Shown here piece after piece: positions 34,053-42,953 of a stretch of DNA of 64,000 nucleotides. Within the stretch, counting starts at the first letter, position 1. Each line of letters starts with the position of its first letter. Under the pieces are notes generated by a model, which saw only the letters and a list, made by a program, of their open reading frames with translations, did not search any database and had not been told where the DNA came from. Source of the DNA: Nibrella saemangeumensis (GTDB taxonomy: Bacteria > Bacteroidota > Bacteroidia > Cytophagales > Spirosomataceae); contig NZ_BAABHD010000005.1 in the NCBI RefSeq assembly GCF_039541915.1, positions 434,001-498,000 on the forward strand, written 5' to 3'. The position numbers were made by a program, and so were the translations under genes.

Positions 34053-34174
34053 GAACTAGCGCCAGTATGAATGCAGGCCAAAGTTAACAGGCTTTAGTTT
34101 TTAGCAATAATTAATCAGGTAATTCTTGCATATCCGCTGGATAGGGTTTTTCTTTGAAGTGCAATTACGCTTTT

Positions 34175-34188
34175 AGCGAAATTTCGCT
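34175..34188. promoter_or_regulatory. 14-bp palindrome in the ilvD leader
   Basis: AGCGAAATTTCGCT, a perfect palindrome 22 bp before the ilvD ATG at 34211. It could be an operator or a small RNA hairpin at the head of the branched-chain amino acid cluster. Confidence 0.4.
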
Positions 34189-34210
34189 GTTAGTATTAAA
34201 ATCCGTATTT

Positions 34211-35914
34211 ATGTCGCAGGCCACAGCAGATTCCACCGTTAAACTTAACCGTTATAGTTCTACCTTAACGCAGGAGGTCAGTAATCCAGCCGCCCAGGCC
34301 ATGTTGTACGGCATCGGGCTGAACGAAGATGATATGGCAAAACCCCAAATTGGGATCGCCAGCGCCGGGTACGACGGAAATCCCTGTAACATTCACCTGA
34401 ATGGGTTAGCTGCTTACGTAAAAAAAGGTATAAACGATACCGGGCTGGTGGGTCTTGTATTCAATACGATCGGTGTTTCTGATGGGATGACAAATGGTAA
34501 CGACGGTATGTCATACTCCTTACCCTCCCGCGACCTTATTGCCGACTCCATTGAAACGGTAGTAAGTGCGCAGTGGTACGATGGGGTCATTGCCGTAGTA
34601 GGTTGCGACAAGAATATGCCGGGTGCGATGATGGCCATCGGCCGGTTGAACCGCCCCGCTATTATGGTGTACGGCGGTACCATTCGTTCCGGCAGCTACA
34701 AAGGCCAGAAATTAGATATTGTTTCGGCGTTTGAAGCGTACGGCCGCAAAGTAGCCGGTACCATCAGCGACGAAGATTATAAGGGAGTCATTCAGAACTC
34801 AATACCGGGCGCGGGTGCCTGCGGTGGTATGTATACCGCTAACACCATGGCCTCGTCCATTGAAGCCATGGGCATGAGCCTGCCGTTCAGCTCTACGTTC
34901 CCCGCTACGCACGAAGGCAAACAGGAAGAATGCCGCAAAATTGGCGCGGCCATGCTGAACCTGCTGAAGCTGAATCTGCTGCCCCGCGACATCATGACCA
35001 GGGAAGCTATTGAAAACGCGCTGACGATTGTAATGGCTTTAGGGGGCTCAACCAACGCGGTGCTGCACTACCTGGCTATTGCAAAATCGGTGGGCGTTTC
35101 GCTGACGCTGGAAGATGTTCAGGCCATTAGTGACCGTACTCCGTATATGGCCGACCTGAAGCCCAGTGGCAAATACTATATGGAAGACATGCTGGCCATT
35201 GGTGGGGTGCCGTCAGTCACGAAATACCTCTACGGTCAGGGACTCATTCATGGTCACTGCATGACCGTAACCGGCAAAACAGTAGCGGAGAATCTGGCAG
35301 ACACACCAGACCTCAACTTCGAAACGCAGTCGATTATCCGCCCCGTGTCGAACCCGATCAAGAAGACCGGGCATATTCAGATTCTGTACGGAAATCTGGC
35401 CCAACAGGGTGGGGTGGCCAAAATCACCGGCAAAGAAGGCGAGAAGTTTGAGGGCATAGCCAAAGTTTGCGAGAAGGAGGAACAACTCATCGAATTTGTG
35501 CAAAAGGGTGAAATTAAACCCGGCCACGTCTGCGTCATCCGCTACGAAGGCCCAAAAGGTGGTCCCGGTATGCCCGAGATGCTGAAGCCTACCTCCGCTA
35601 TTATGGGAGCAGGCTTAGGCGACAAGGTAGCCCTGATTACCGACGGCCGTTTTTCCGGCGGAACCCACGGCTTTGTAGTCGGCCACATCACGCCCGAAGC
35701 ACACGAAGGCGGCAACCTGGCGCTCGTCCGCGACGGTGACCGCATTACTATCGACGCCATCAACAATGTATTGCACCTGCACGTTTCTGATGAAGAACTG
35801 GCCGAGCGTCGCCGGGGCTGGATAGCACCACCGCCGGCTGCTGAAAAGGGCGTCTTGCGGAAGTACATCAAGCTGGTATCGTCGGCCAGCGAGGGCTGTG
35901 TGACAGATGAGTAA
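34211..35914 (+). CDS. ilvD: Dihydroxy-acid dehydratase
   Basis: 567 residues. Fe-S enzyme that dehydrates the dihydroxy acids in valine and isoleucine synthesis. Motifs: GYDGNPCNIHL, VGCDKNMPGAMMAIGRLNRP (cluster cysteine) and PGAGACGGMYTANTMASS (cluster cysteine), GPKGGPGMPEML and DGRFSGGTHGFVVGHITPEA. ATG at 34211 (MSQATADSTVKLNRYSS) fits relatives; the open frame continues upstream to a TTG at 34154 but that extension has no conservation I recognise. First gene of the ilv/leu run. Confidence 0.96.
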   Translation: MSQATADSTVKLNRYSSTLTQEVSNPAAQAMLYGIGLNEDDMAKPQIGIASAGYDGNPCNIHLNGLAAYVKKGINDTGLVGLVFNTIGVSDGMTNGNDGMSYSLPSRDLIADSIETVVSAQWYDGVIAVVGCDKNMPGAMMAIGRLNRPAIMVYGGTIRSGSYKGQKLDIVSAFEAYGRKVAGTISDEDYKGVIQNSIPGAGACGGMYTANTMASSIEAMGMSLPFSSTFPATHEGKQEECRKIGAAMLNLLKLNLLPRDIMTREAIENALTIVMALGGSTNAVLHYLAIAKSVGVSLTLEDVQAISDRTPYMADLKPSGKYYMEDMLAIGGVPSVTKYLYGQGLIHGHCMTVTGKTVAENLADTPDLNFETQSIIRPVSNPIKKTGHIQILYGNLAQQGGVAKITGKEGEKFEGIAKVCEKEEQLIEFVQKGEIKPGHVCVIRYEGPKGGPGMPEMLKPTSAIMGAGLGDKVALITDGRFSGGTHGFVVGHITPEAHEGGNLALVRDGDRITIDAINNVLHLHVSDEELAERRRGWIAPPPAAEKGVLRKYIKLVSSASEGCVTDE

Positions 35915-35979
35915 TCGATAGCCCTAAACTAACAGTAACAACAAACTAACAACCTGAAGAAAGTAAACGCTTTTGTGCC

Positions 35980-37725
35980 ATGGAACCAACCGCCAGCGCA
36001 TTACTCGACAATAAACCAGCCTCGGAACTACTAAAGACCTTTACCGGCGCGGAAGCCCTGATGCAGGCGCTGGTAGAAGAAGGCGTTGAAACCATATTCG
36101 GCTACCCCGGTGGTGCTATCATGCCCGTTTACGACGCGCTGTACGACTACCAGGACCGTATCAACCACATTCTGGTGCGTCACGAGCAGGGAGCCGCCCA
36201 CGCGGCCGAAGGCTTTGCCCGCATCACCGGTCGGGCCGGCGTTTGTCTGGTTACCTCCGGCCCCGGTGCTACCAACCTGGTGACCGGTATCGCCGATGCC
36301 TTAATTGACTCTACGCCGATGGTGTGTCTCATCGGTCAGGTGGGTAAGAAACTGTTGGGCACCGATGCCTTTCAGGAGACGGACGTCATCGGCGTGACAA
36401 TGCCCATTACCAAGTGGAATTATCAGATTACCAGCGCCGATGAAATTCCGGAAATTGTTTCAAAAGCATTTTATATAGCCCAAAGCGGCCGTCCCGGTCC
36501 AGTGGTAATTGATATTACCAAAAATGCGCAGCAGGAACTGATGACGAAGCCGTTCCGGTATGAGCGTTGTCAGCGTATTATCAGCTACCGTCCACGACTG
36601 GTTCCGAAGCAGGAGCAGTTAGAGAAAGCGGCCGAGCTGATTAACAAAGCCAAGCGCCCGTACCTGTTTGCCGGCCACGGCGTTCTGATTGCCAAAGCAG
36701 AGAAAGAACTGAAAACCTTTGTCGAAAAGACGGGTATACCGGTAGCAACCACCCTGCTGGGGCAGTCCTCGTTCGCGTCTGACCACCCGCTGCATACCGG
36801 CTGGCTGGGCATGCACGGCAGCTACGGCTCCAACGTCATGACCGACCACTGCGACCTGATAATCGCCGTCGGTATGCGCTTCGACGACCGGGTAACGGGC
36901 GATGCATCCCGCTTTGCCAAACAGGCGAAAATTGTTCACATCGAAATTGACCCGTCGGAGATTGACAAAATCAAAAAAGCCGACGCACCGGTTATCGGTG
37001 ATGCCAAAGAAGCCTTAATCCGCCTGCTGCCTCTGGTTAATCAGAACGACCACTCAGCCTGGCGCAACGAATTCCGGAAGTACGACCTGATTGAAGACGA
37101 AAAAGTAAATCAACGAGCGCTGGCCCCATCTACCGAAAAAATTAAAATGGCCGAGGTCATTCACCTGCTGTCAAAAAAGACCAACGGCGAAGCGGTGCTG
37201 GTAGCCGATGTGGGACAGCACCAGATGATGGCCTCCAACTTTTACGAGTTCAAACGGCCGCACAGCATGATTACCTCCGGTGGCCTGGGAACTATGGGTT
37301 ACGCCCTGCCCGCAGCCTTTGGTGCCAAGGTAGGTGACCCGAGCCGCGAGGTTATCGCCATTATTGGTGACGGCTGCTTTCAGATGACCATTCAGGAACT
37401 GGGTACGATTGCGCAGAATAAGCTGCCCGTTAAAATTATCATTCTCAACAACAATTACCTGGGCATGGTGCGGCAGTGGCAGCAGCTATTCTTCGAACGC
37501 CGGTACTCGTTTGTGGAGTTGCAGAACCCGGACTTCATTACCATTGGCAAAGGCTTTGGTGTTGACGGCCATACCTGCAACCACCGCGAAGAACTGTCGG
37601 CATCGCTGGATACCCTACTGTTGTCCGACAAGCCTTATCTGCTTGAAATCATTGTGGAGAAAGAAGAAAACGTATTCCCCATGGTGCCGGCCGGTGCCAG
37701 CGTAGCCGATATACGACTAGAGTAA
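35980..37725 (+). CDS. ilvB: Acetolactate synthase large (catalytic) subunit
   Basis: 581 residues, ThDP-dependent. N-terminal Pyr domain with the catalytic Glu in LVRHEQGAAHAAEGFARITG, central FAD-associated domain (SYGSNVMTDHCDLIIAVGMRFDDRVTG), and C-terminal PP domain with the GDG-x-NN motif (IIGDGCFQMTIQELGTIAQ ... IILNNNYLGMVRQWQ). The stop codon overlaps the ilvN ATG by one base. Confidence 0.97.
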   Translation: MEPTASALLDNKPASELLKTFTGAEALMQALVEEGVETIFGYPGGAIMPVYDALYDYQDRINHILVRHEQGAAHAAEGFARITGRAGVCLVTSGPGATNLVTGIADALIDSTPMVCLIGQVGKKLLGTDAFQETDVIGVTMPITKWNYQITSADEIPEIVSKAFYIAQSGRPGPVVIDITKNAQQELMTKPFRYERCQRIISYRPRLVPKQEQLEKAAELINKAKRPYLFAGHGVLIAKAEKELKTFVEKTGIPVATTLLGQSSFASDHPLHTGWLGMHGSYGSNVMTDHCDLIIAVGMRFDDRVTGDASRFAKQAKIVHIEIDPSEIDKIKKADAPVIGDAKEALIRLLPLVNQNDHSAWRNEFRKYDLIEDEKVNQRALAPSTEKIKMAEVIHLLSKKTNGEAVLVADVGQHQMMASNFYEFKRPHSMITSGGLGTMGYALPAAFGAKVGDPSREVIAIIGDGCFQMTIQELGTIAQNKLPVKIIILNNNYLGMVRQWQQLFFERRYSFVELQNPDFITIGKGFGVDGHTCNHREELSASLDTLLLSDKPYLLEIIVEKEENVFPMVPAGASVADIRLE

Positions 37726-38258
37726 TGAACACGTACACCATTTGCATATTCACCGAGAATACCATCGGTCTCCTCAACCGGATTACCATCATCTTTACCC
37801 GTCGGCGCATCAACATCGAGAGCCTGACCGTGTCCGAGACGGAGCGGAAGGGCATTTCGCGGTTTACTATCGTCATTAAGCATGAGTCGCGGGAGGCTGT
37901 CGAGAAACTCGTCCGGCAGATTCGGAAGATAGTGGAAGTTTTGGCCGTTTTTGGCTACCTGAACGAGGACATCGTCTACAACGAAATTGCCCTCTACAAA
38001 ATAGCCACTCCGCTGGGAGCCAAACCGCTCGATATTGAGACCATCAATAAAGAGTACAAAGCCTGGGTGAAGTACTGGGGGCTCGACTATGTCGTCATTG
38101 AGAAAGGGGGGTCGGAAAAAGAGATTTTCGACTTTTTCAACTACATCAAACCGCACGGCATCCTTGAGTTTGTGCGCTCGGGCCGCGTAGCCGTCGGGAA
38201 GACAGAGAAAGGGCTGGTCGAGTACCTGCCCGACGTGGAATGGGAATATTACCTGTAA
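37725..38258 (+). CDS. ilvN: Acetolactate synthase small (regulatory) subunit
   Basis: 177 residues. N-terminal ACT domain (about 1-78; YTICIFTENTIGLLNRITIIFTRRRINIESLTVSETE) that mediates valine feedback in relatives, then the ALS small-subunit C-terminal domain (about 90-170), which includes VKYWGLDYVVIEKGG and ILEFVRSGRVAV. Coupled to ilvB by the TAATG overlap. Confidence 0.95.
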   Translation: MNTYTICIFTENTIGLLNRITIIFTRRRINIESLTVSETERKGISRFTIVIKHESREAVEKLVRQIRKIVEVLAVFGYLNEDIVYNEIALYKIATPLGAKPLDIETINKEYKAWVKYWGLDYVVIEKGGSEKEIFDFFNYIKPHGILEFVRSGRVAVGKTEKGLVEYLPDVEWEYYL

Positions 38259-38299
38259 ATTATAGTAACCACCTTAATAATCACAAAATCCAGTCAATC

Positions 38300-39343
38300 A
38301 TGGCAACAATCAACTTCGGCGGTGTAGAAGAAAACGTAGTGACCCGCGAAGAATTCCCTCTTGAAAAAGCCAGAGAAGTACTCAAAGACGAAGTAATTGC
38401 CGTGATCGGCTACGGCGTTCAGGGTCCGGGTCAGTCGCTCAACATGCGCGACAACGGCTTTAACGTCATTGTAGGCCAGCGTAAAGGCAAAACATACGAT
38501 AAGGCCGTTCAGGACGGCTGGGTACCCGGTGAAACGCTTTTTGAAATTGAAGAAGCGCTGGAGCGGGGCACCATTATTTGCTTCCTGCTATCAGATGCCG
38601 CCCAGATTGAATTGTGGCCAACTGTTAAAAGCTACCTGAAACCCGGTAAATCACTCTACTTCTCACACGGCTTCGGTGTAACCTATAAAGAAAAGACAGG
38701 CATTATACCGCCGGCTGATGTAGACGTATTCCTGGTAGCGCCCAAAGGTTCAGGGACTAGTCTCCGCCGTTTGTTTGTAGAGGGGAAGGGCTTGAACTCT
38801 AGCTTCGCTATTTATCAGGATGCTTCCGGCCACGCTCGTGAGAAGTGTATCGCTATGGGTATCGGGGTTGGCTCAGGCTACCTGTTCGAGACTGATTTTT
38901 ACAAAGAAGTTACCTCAGACCTGACCGGTGAGCGCGGTACGCTGATGGGTGCGATTCAAGGCATCTTTGCCGCTCAGTACGAAGTGCTACGCGCCAACGG
39001 CCACTCACCATCTGAAGCGTTCAACGAAACGGTTGAAGAGTTAACACAGTCGCTGATGCCCCTGGTAGCCGAAAACGGTATGGACTGGATGTACGCCAAC
39101 TGCTCCACTACTGCTCAGCGGGGTGCTTTGGACTGGTGGAAGCCTTTCCGCGATGCGACCAAGCCCGTATTCGAGAGACTATACAACTCGGTAAAATCAG
39201 GTGAGCAGGCGGAAATTTCTATTACCCGCAATTCGCAGTCTGATTACCGGGAGAAGCTGGAAGAAGAACTGAAAGAACTTCGCGAATCGGAAATGTGGAA
39301 GGCAGGTACCGCGGTCCGTAGTCTGCGTCCGGAGCGGAGCTAA
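38300..39343 (+). CDS. ilvC: Ketol-acid reductoisomerase
   Basis: 347 residues from ATG 38300 (MATINFGGVEENVV); the frame extends upstream to another ATG at 38240 that would overlap ilvN. NADPH-binding loop IGYGVQGPGQSLNMRDNG (Bacteroidota variant of the usual GxGxQGxA pattern). The C-terminal knotted domain has the metal-binding E and D residues in GERGTLMGAIQGIFAAQYEVL and NETVEELTQSLMPLVAENG. Ends with the Bacteroidota-typical AVRSLRPE. Confidence 0.95.
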   Translation: MATINFGGVEENVVTREEFPLEKAREVLKDEVIAVIGYGVQGPGQSLNMRDNGFNVIVGQRKGKTYDKAVQDGWVPGETLFEIEEALERGTIICFLLSDAAQIELWPTVKSYLKPGKSLYFSHGFGVTYKEKTGIIPPADVDVFLVAPKGSGTSLRRLFVEGKGLNSSFAIYQDASGHAREKCIAMGIGVGSGYLFETDFYKEVTSDLTGERGTLMGAIQGIFAAQYEVLRANGHSPSEAFNETVEELTQSLMPLVAENGMDWMYANCSTTAQRGALDWWKPFRDATKPVFERLYNSVKSGEQAEISITRNSQSDYREKLEEELKELRESEMWKAGTAVRSLRPERS

Positions 39344-39349
39344 TATAAA

Positions 39350-39381
39350 GGAAGGTATCAGGTAAGCTCCTGATACCTTCC
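39350..39381 (+). terminator. Hairpin after ilvC
   Basis: A 13-bp perfect stem (GGAAGGTATCAGG / CCTGATACCTTCC) with a 6-base loop, 7 bp after the ilvC stop. There is no T-run, so it may be a processing/stability hairpin or a partial terminator within the cluster. Confidence 0.65.
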
Positions 39382-39435
39382 CACACAACCTGTTTTCGGA
39401 TAGGTTCCCTTCTTAAAAGGGGGATGAAGATTTTG

Positions 39436-39443
39436 TAACTTTA
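39436..39443 (+). promoter_or_regulatory. -7-like promoter element for ilvA
   Basis: TAACTTTA, one base from TAnnTTTG, 28 bp before the ilvA ATG. With the preceding hairpin it suggests that ilvA starts a second transcription unit. Confidence 0.45.
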
Positions 39444-39471
39444 CGGAAACAAACCTTCATCGACGTAGTGA

Positions 39472-40767
39472 ATGAAAAGCAAAATGAGCACAGGTACGGT
39501 GGTAGAGACAGACAAGCAGATTCCTTTTCCGGAAGTAGACAATATCTACCTGGCGGCCGAACGGTTGCGTGGTGTCGCTACGCATACGCCATTGCAGGAA
39601 AACCTGCATCTGTCGGAAAAATATGGTGCCAATGTCTTTCTGAAGCGGGAGGACTTACAGGTTGTACGATCGTATAAAATCCGGGGGGCGTACAACAAAA
39701 TGTGCAGCCTGCCGAAAGAAGCCCTGGACAAGGGGGTAGTCTGTGCCAGTGCGGGTAACCACGCGCAGGGTTTGGCGTATGCCTGCCGCAAAATGGGGGT
39801 AAAAGGCACCATCTTTATGCCGACAACAACACCCGCCCAGAAGGTGCGTCAGGTACGGATGTTCGGTAAGGAATACGTGGAGGTGGTGCTGATTGGCGAC
39901 ACCTACGATGACGCCTACCATGCCGCCATTGAATACGTAAATACCCAGGACAGCACCTTTGTTCACCCCTTCGACGACCTTCAGGTGATAGAAGGACAAG
40001 GTACGGTAGGCCTGGAGATATTCAAAGATGCTGATTTTAAGATTGATTATCTGCTGATGGCCATCGGCGGTGGCGGTCTGGCGTCGGGGGTCTCAACTAT
40101 CTTCCGGCAGTTAAGCCCGAAGACCAAACTGATTGGTGTAGAACCGCTCGGCTCACCGTCTATGCAGGTAGCGCTGGAGACCGGCCACGTGGTGACGCTG
40201 GATGAGATTGACAAGTTTGTGGATGGTGCCGCCGTCAAGCGGGTTGGTGAGCTAACGTTTGAGGTTTGCCGCCGGTATCTGGAAAAAGTTGTGCTGATTC
40301 CGGAAGGCAAAGTCTGTACCACTATCCTGCAACTGTACAACGAAGAGGCCATAGTAGCCGAACCAGCCGGTGCTCTGACGATTGCCGCACTGGATTTCCT
40401 GAAAGAGGAGATCAAAGGCAAAAACGTCGTGTGTCTGGTTGGTGGTGGTAATAACGACATTACGCGGACCGAAGAAATCAAGGAGCGTTCGCTGCTGTAC
40501 GAAGGATTGAAGCACTACTTCATTGTTCGCTTCCCACAGCGGGCCGGTGCCTTCCGCGAGTTCCTGAACGACGTACTTGGTCCAACGGATGACATTACAT
40601 TGTTTGAGTACTCGAAGAAAACAAACCGCGAGCGCGGACCGGCCTTAGTAGGCATTGAGCTAAAGCACAAAAGTGATTTTGAGCCGCTGCTGGACCGGAT
40701 GCGTAGCCTAAAGCTTCAGTTCGAGTACCTGAACGACAAGCCGGATTTGTTTGAGTTTTTGATATAG
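39472..40767 (+). CDS. ilvA: Threonine dehydratase, biosynthetic type
   Basis: 431 residues. Converts threonine to 2-oxobutanoate for isoleucine synthesis. PLP lysine in LKREDLQVVRSYKIRGAYNKM (about residue 65), the glycine-rich PLP phosphate loop in AIGGGGLASGV, and the second serine/asparagine motif VCLVGGGNND. The C-terminal 90 residues form a single ACT-like regulatory domain (HYFIVRFPQRAGAFREFLNDVLG), the short form common outside enterobacteria. A second in-frame ATG (39484) is an alternative start. Confidence 0.95.
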   Translation: MKSKMSTGTVVETDKQIPFPEVDNIYLAAERLRGVATHTPLQENLHLSEKYGANVFLKREDLQVVRSYKIRGAYNKMCSLPKEALDKGVVCASAGNHAQGLAYACRKMGVKGTIFMPTTTPAQKVRQVRMFGKEYVEVVLIGDTYDDAYHAAIEYVNTQDSTFVHPFDDLQVIEGQGTVGLEIFKDADFKIDYLLMAIGGGGLASGVSTIFRQLSPKTKLIGVEPLGSPSMQVALETGHVVTLDEIDKFVDGAAVKRVGELTFEVCRRYLEKVVLIPEGKVCTTILQLYNEEAIVAEPAGALTIAALDFLKEEIKGKNVVCLVGGGNNDITRTEEIKERSLLYEGLKHYFIVRFPQRAGAFREFLNDVLGPTDDITLFEYSKKTNRERGPALVGIELKHKSDFEPLLDRMRSLKLQFEYLNDKPDLFEFLI

Positions 40768-40778
40768 TTTTTTGCCTT

Positions 40779-41012
40779 ATGAAGTTAAAACATATTCATT
40801 CCGACCCGGAAATTCTTGGAGGCAAACCTTGCATTAAAGGCACTCGCATAAGTGTTGAACTAATACTTGAAACAATAGCCAATGGTGCTTCTATAACTGA
40901 CATTGTGCAAGAGTTTCCTAAGTTATCACCAGAGGCTGTACAGGAGGCTGTTTTATATGCAGTATCTGTACTTCGCGATGAAATAGTGATTGAGGTCAAG
41001 TCTGTAGCCTGA
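40779..41012 (+). CDS. DUF433 protein, VapB45-like antitoxin
   Basis: 77 residues. DUF433 signature IHSDPEILGGKPCIKGTRISVELILETIANG, followed by IVQEFPKLSPEAVQEAVLYA: a helix-turn-helix antitoxin module. It overlaps the next gene (DUF5615) by one base (TGATG). The pair is the known VapB45/VapC45-type toxin-antitoxin arrangement. It is visibly more A+T-rich than ilvA and leuB, suggesting acquisition. It sits 11 bp after ilvA, so it can be read from the biosynthetic transcript. Confidence 0.88.
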   Translation: MKLKHIHSDPEILGGKPCIKGTRISVELILETIANGASITDIVQEFPKLSPEAVQEAVLYAVSVLRDEIVIEVKSVA

Positions 41013-41398
41013 TGCAATTAAACGATTTAAGGCTGCTATCTGATGAGAATATTAGCCCTGTTTTGCTTGACTACTTGCTTGAGAGAGGTTGTGATGTTGT
41101 AAGTGTTGAACAAGCTGGTTTGACTGGCGCATCTGACGTGAAAGTGTTGGAATGGGCCTATCAGGAGTTAAGAGTAATTCTTACTCAGGACAGCGATTTT
41201 GGTAAACTGGCATTTGTCCATAAGAAACCGTTCATTGGTATAATTCGCCTTTGGCCGGGCCATCTGCTTGGGAGACTACATTTACCAACTTTAGAAGCAG
41301 TAAGTAATACTGAATTAGTGGTCGATACCCCTTTTGTGATAGTAGCCGAAAAAACAGGGGATACCATACAAATCAGAATGCGTAACTACGCAAAGTGA
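41012..41398 (+). CDS. DUF5615 PIN-like protein, VapC45-like toxin
   Basis: 128 residues. PIN-like nuclease fold of DUF5615: acidic residues in RLLSDENISPVLLDYLLERGCDV (D, E), VLEWAYQELRVILTQDSDFG (E, D-x-D) and the IIRLWPGH motif. Members of this family are predicted RNases neutralised by the DUF433 partner. The D-x-D and N-terminal D-E residues are intact, so it appears functional. A+T-rich relative to neighbours. What it cleaves is unknown. Confidence 0.87.
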   Translation: MQLNDLRLLSDENISPVLLDYLLERGCDVVSVEQAGLTGASDVKVLEWAYQELRVILTQDSDFGKLAFVHKKPFIGIIRLWPGHLLGRLHLPTLEAVSNTELVVDTPFVIVAEKTGDTIQIRMRNYAK

Positions 41399-41532
41399 GT
41401 CATGGATAAACTTGTGATACTGTTTAACGCAAAGCAGACAGTCAACTACTTCATCAGCTTGAAAGAAGAAATTATTCTATTAGAATTAACCCACGCATAG
41501 CATTGAGCGAATAAGTAGTTGGGGGACATTTC

Positions 41533-41564
41533 CACTCAATCACTCCTTCACTCAATCACTCAAT
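41533..41564 (+). repeat. Four tandem 8-bp repeats directly upstream of leuB
   Basis: Units CACTCAAT, CACTCCTT, CACTCAAT, CACTCAAT in perfect 8-bp register, ending 6 bp before the leuB ATG at 41571 and taking the place of a Shine-Dalgarno. A partial inverted unit (ATTGAGCG at 41503-41510) lies upstream, and a 9-bp inverted repeat (CAACTACTT 41443-41451 / AAGTAGTTG 41513-41521) precedes it. Confidence 0.85.
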
Positions 41565-41570
41565 CGAAAA

Positions 41571-42641
41571 ATGAAGAAACACATCGTTGTTATAGCCGGC
41601 GACGGCATTGGTCAGGAAGTGACAGCCGTTGGCAAACAGGTCCTGAATCGCATTGCCGAAAAGTTTGGTCACGAGTTCACGTATGATGAAGCCTTAATTG
41701 GCCACGTAGCCATTGAAGCGACGGGCAATCCGCTGCCGGAGGAAACCATTGAGAAGTCAAAAGCCTCGGACGCTATCCTGTTCGGCGCAGTTGGCCACCC
41801 AAAATACGACAATGACCCGTCGGCTAAGGTTCGTCCGGAGCAGGGGCTGCTGGGCATTCGGAAAGCTCTGGGTCTTTACGCGAACCTGCGTCCCATCAAA
41901 CTGTTTGATGAGCTGCTTCAGGCATCAAGCATCAAACCGGAATTTCTGCAGGGAGCCGACATCCTGTTTTTCCGTGAACTGACAGGCGATGTGTATTTTG
42001 GCGAAAGAGGTCGCAAAGATGAAGGAAGCACCGCCTATGACACGATGATTTACAGCCGCTACGAGATTGAGCGCATTGCGGTAAAAGCATTTGATGCCGC
42101 CATGACGCGTCGGAAGAAGGTTTGCTCCGTCGATAAAGCCAACGTACTGGAGTCGTCCAGATTATGGCGCGAAGTCGTTCAGGAGGTCGCTAAACGCTAC
42201 CCGGAAGTGGAAGTGGAACACCAGTTTATTGACGCGGCAGCTATGCTGCTCATCAAAGACCCACGCCGGTTCGACGTGGTGGTAACGGGTAACCTGTTCG
42301 GCGATATCCTGACCGATGAGGCTTCGCAGATTGCCGGTTCCATGGGTATGTTAGCGTCGGCGTCGGTCGGGGATTCAACGGGTCTGTACGAGCCGATTCA
42401 CGGGTCAGCCCACGATATTACCGGCAAGGGCGTAGCTAATCCGCTGGCCTCGGTACTGTCGGCGGCTTTAATGCTCGACATCTCCTTTGGTTTAAAAGAA
42501 GAAGCTGAAGCCGTAGTAAGTGCCGTTGACCAGGTGTTGAAAGCCGGCTACCGCACCCGCGATATTGCCGATGCCAACACCCCAGCCGACAAGGTACTGG
42601 GAACGCAGGCCATGGGTGAACAGCTGCTAGCCTGCCTTTAA
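41571..42641 (+). CDS. leuB: 3-isopropylmalate dehydrogenase
   Basis: 356 residues. Oxidative decarboxylation of 3-isopropylmalate with NAD+. Motifs: HIVVIAGDGIGQEVTAVG, NLRPIKLFDEL, RELTGDVYFGERG, the catalytic Tyr in YDTMIYSRYEIERIA, VDKANVLESSRLWREV and the metal-binding NLFGDILTDEASQIAGSMG with GLYEPIHGSAHDITGKG (NAD binding). Complete. Flanked on both sides by toxin-antitoxin-type modules. Confidence 0.96.
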   Translation: MKKHIVVIAGDGIGQEVTAVGKQVLNRIAEKFGHEFTYDEALIGHVAIEATGNPLPEETIEKSKASDAILFGAVGHPKYDNDPSAKVRPEQGLLGIRKALGLYANLRPIKLFDELLQASSIKPEFLQGADILFFRELTGDVYFGERGRKDEGSTAYDTMIYSRYEIERIAVKAFDAAMTRRKKVCSVDKANVLESSRLWREVVQEVAKRYPEVEVEHQFIDAAAMLLIKDPRRFDVVVTGNLFGDILTDEASQIAGSMGMLASASVGDSTGLYEPIHGSAHDITGKGVANPLASVLSAALMLDISFGLKEEAEAVVSAVDQVLKAGYRTRDIADANTPADKVLGTQAMGEQLLACL

Positions 42642-42650
42642 AAATACACC

Positions 42651-42953
42651 ATGAGTAAGGAAGACCTTTTGAAAACCTTGCATACACAGCTCCCCCTTCT
42701 CAAGTCGAAATATGGTATTGATCGACTTGGAGTTTTTGGTAGTTACGCACGCAACGAGCAATCGGAAGAGAGTGACCTTGACTTATTCTATGAGATGCAG
42801 GAAGGGACTTTATTAGGGTTATTTCAGGTAATGGACCTTGAAGAATATTTAAAGGGTATTCTCAAAATTAAGCGTATTGATTTAGTAAATGCAAGGTGGA
42901 TTAACCCTCTTATAGCGTATGAGATGCGCAAGGATTTAATCTATGTACAATAG
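42651..42953 (+). CDS. mntA: MntA-type nucleotidyltransferase antitoxin
   Basis: 100 residues, minimal nucleotidyltransferase. The catalytic motif GS-x10-D-x-D is intact in GSYARNEQSEESDLDLF (about residues 28-44). In characterised MntA/HepT pairs this protein AMPylates the HepT toxin on a Tyr of its R-x4-H-x-Y motif. It starts 9 bp after leuB and its last 11 bases overlap the original hepT ATG. A+T-rich compared with leuB and leuA. Confidence 0.87.
   Translation: MSKEDLLKTLHTQLPLLKSKYGIDRLGVFGSYARNEQSEESDLDLFYEMQEGTLLGLFQVMDLEEYLKGILKIKRIDLVNARWINPLIAYEMRKDLIYVQ

Noticed and set aside
34154..34210. Upstream extension of ilvD to a TTG codon
   Set aside because: The extra 19 residues are unlike known IlvD N-termini, and the ATG at 34211 gives the expected start.
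38240..38299. Upstream ATG extension of ilvC overlapping ilvN
   Set aside because: The conserved start is at 38300; the extension has no KARI features.
39406..39422. Short CCCTT/AAGGG inverted repeat before ilvA
   Set aside because: A 5-bp stem is too short to support; the hairpin at 39350-39381 is the convincing structure.
41402..41500. Short open frame of 32 codons (MDKLVILFN...) between the DUF5615 gene and leuB
   Set aside because: No start signal, no recognisable family and it lies in A+T-rich sequence where such frames occur by chance.
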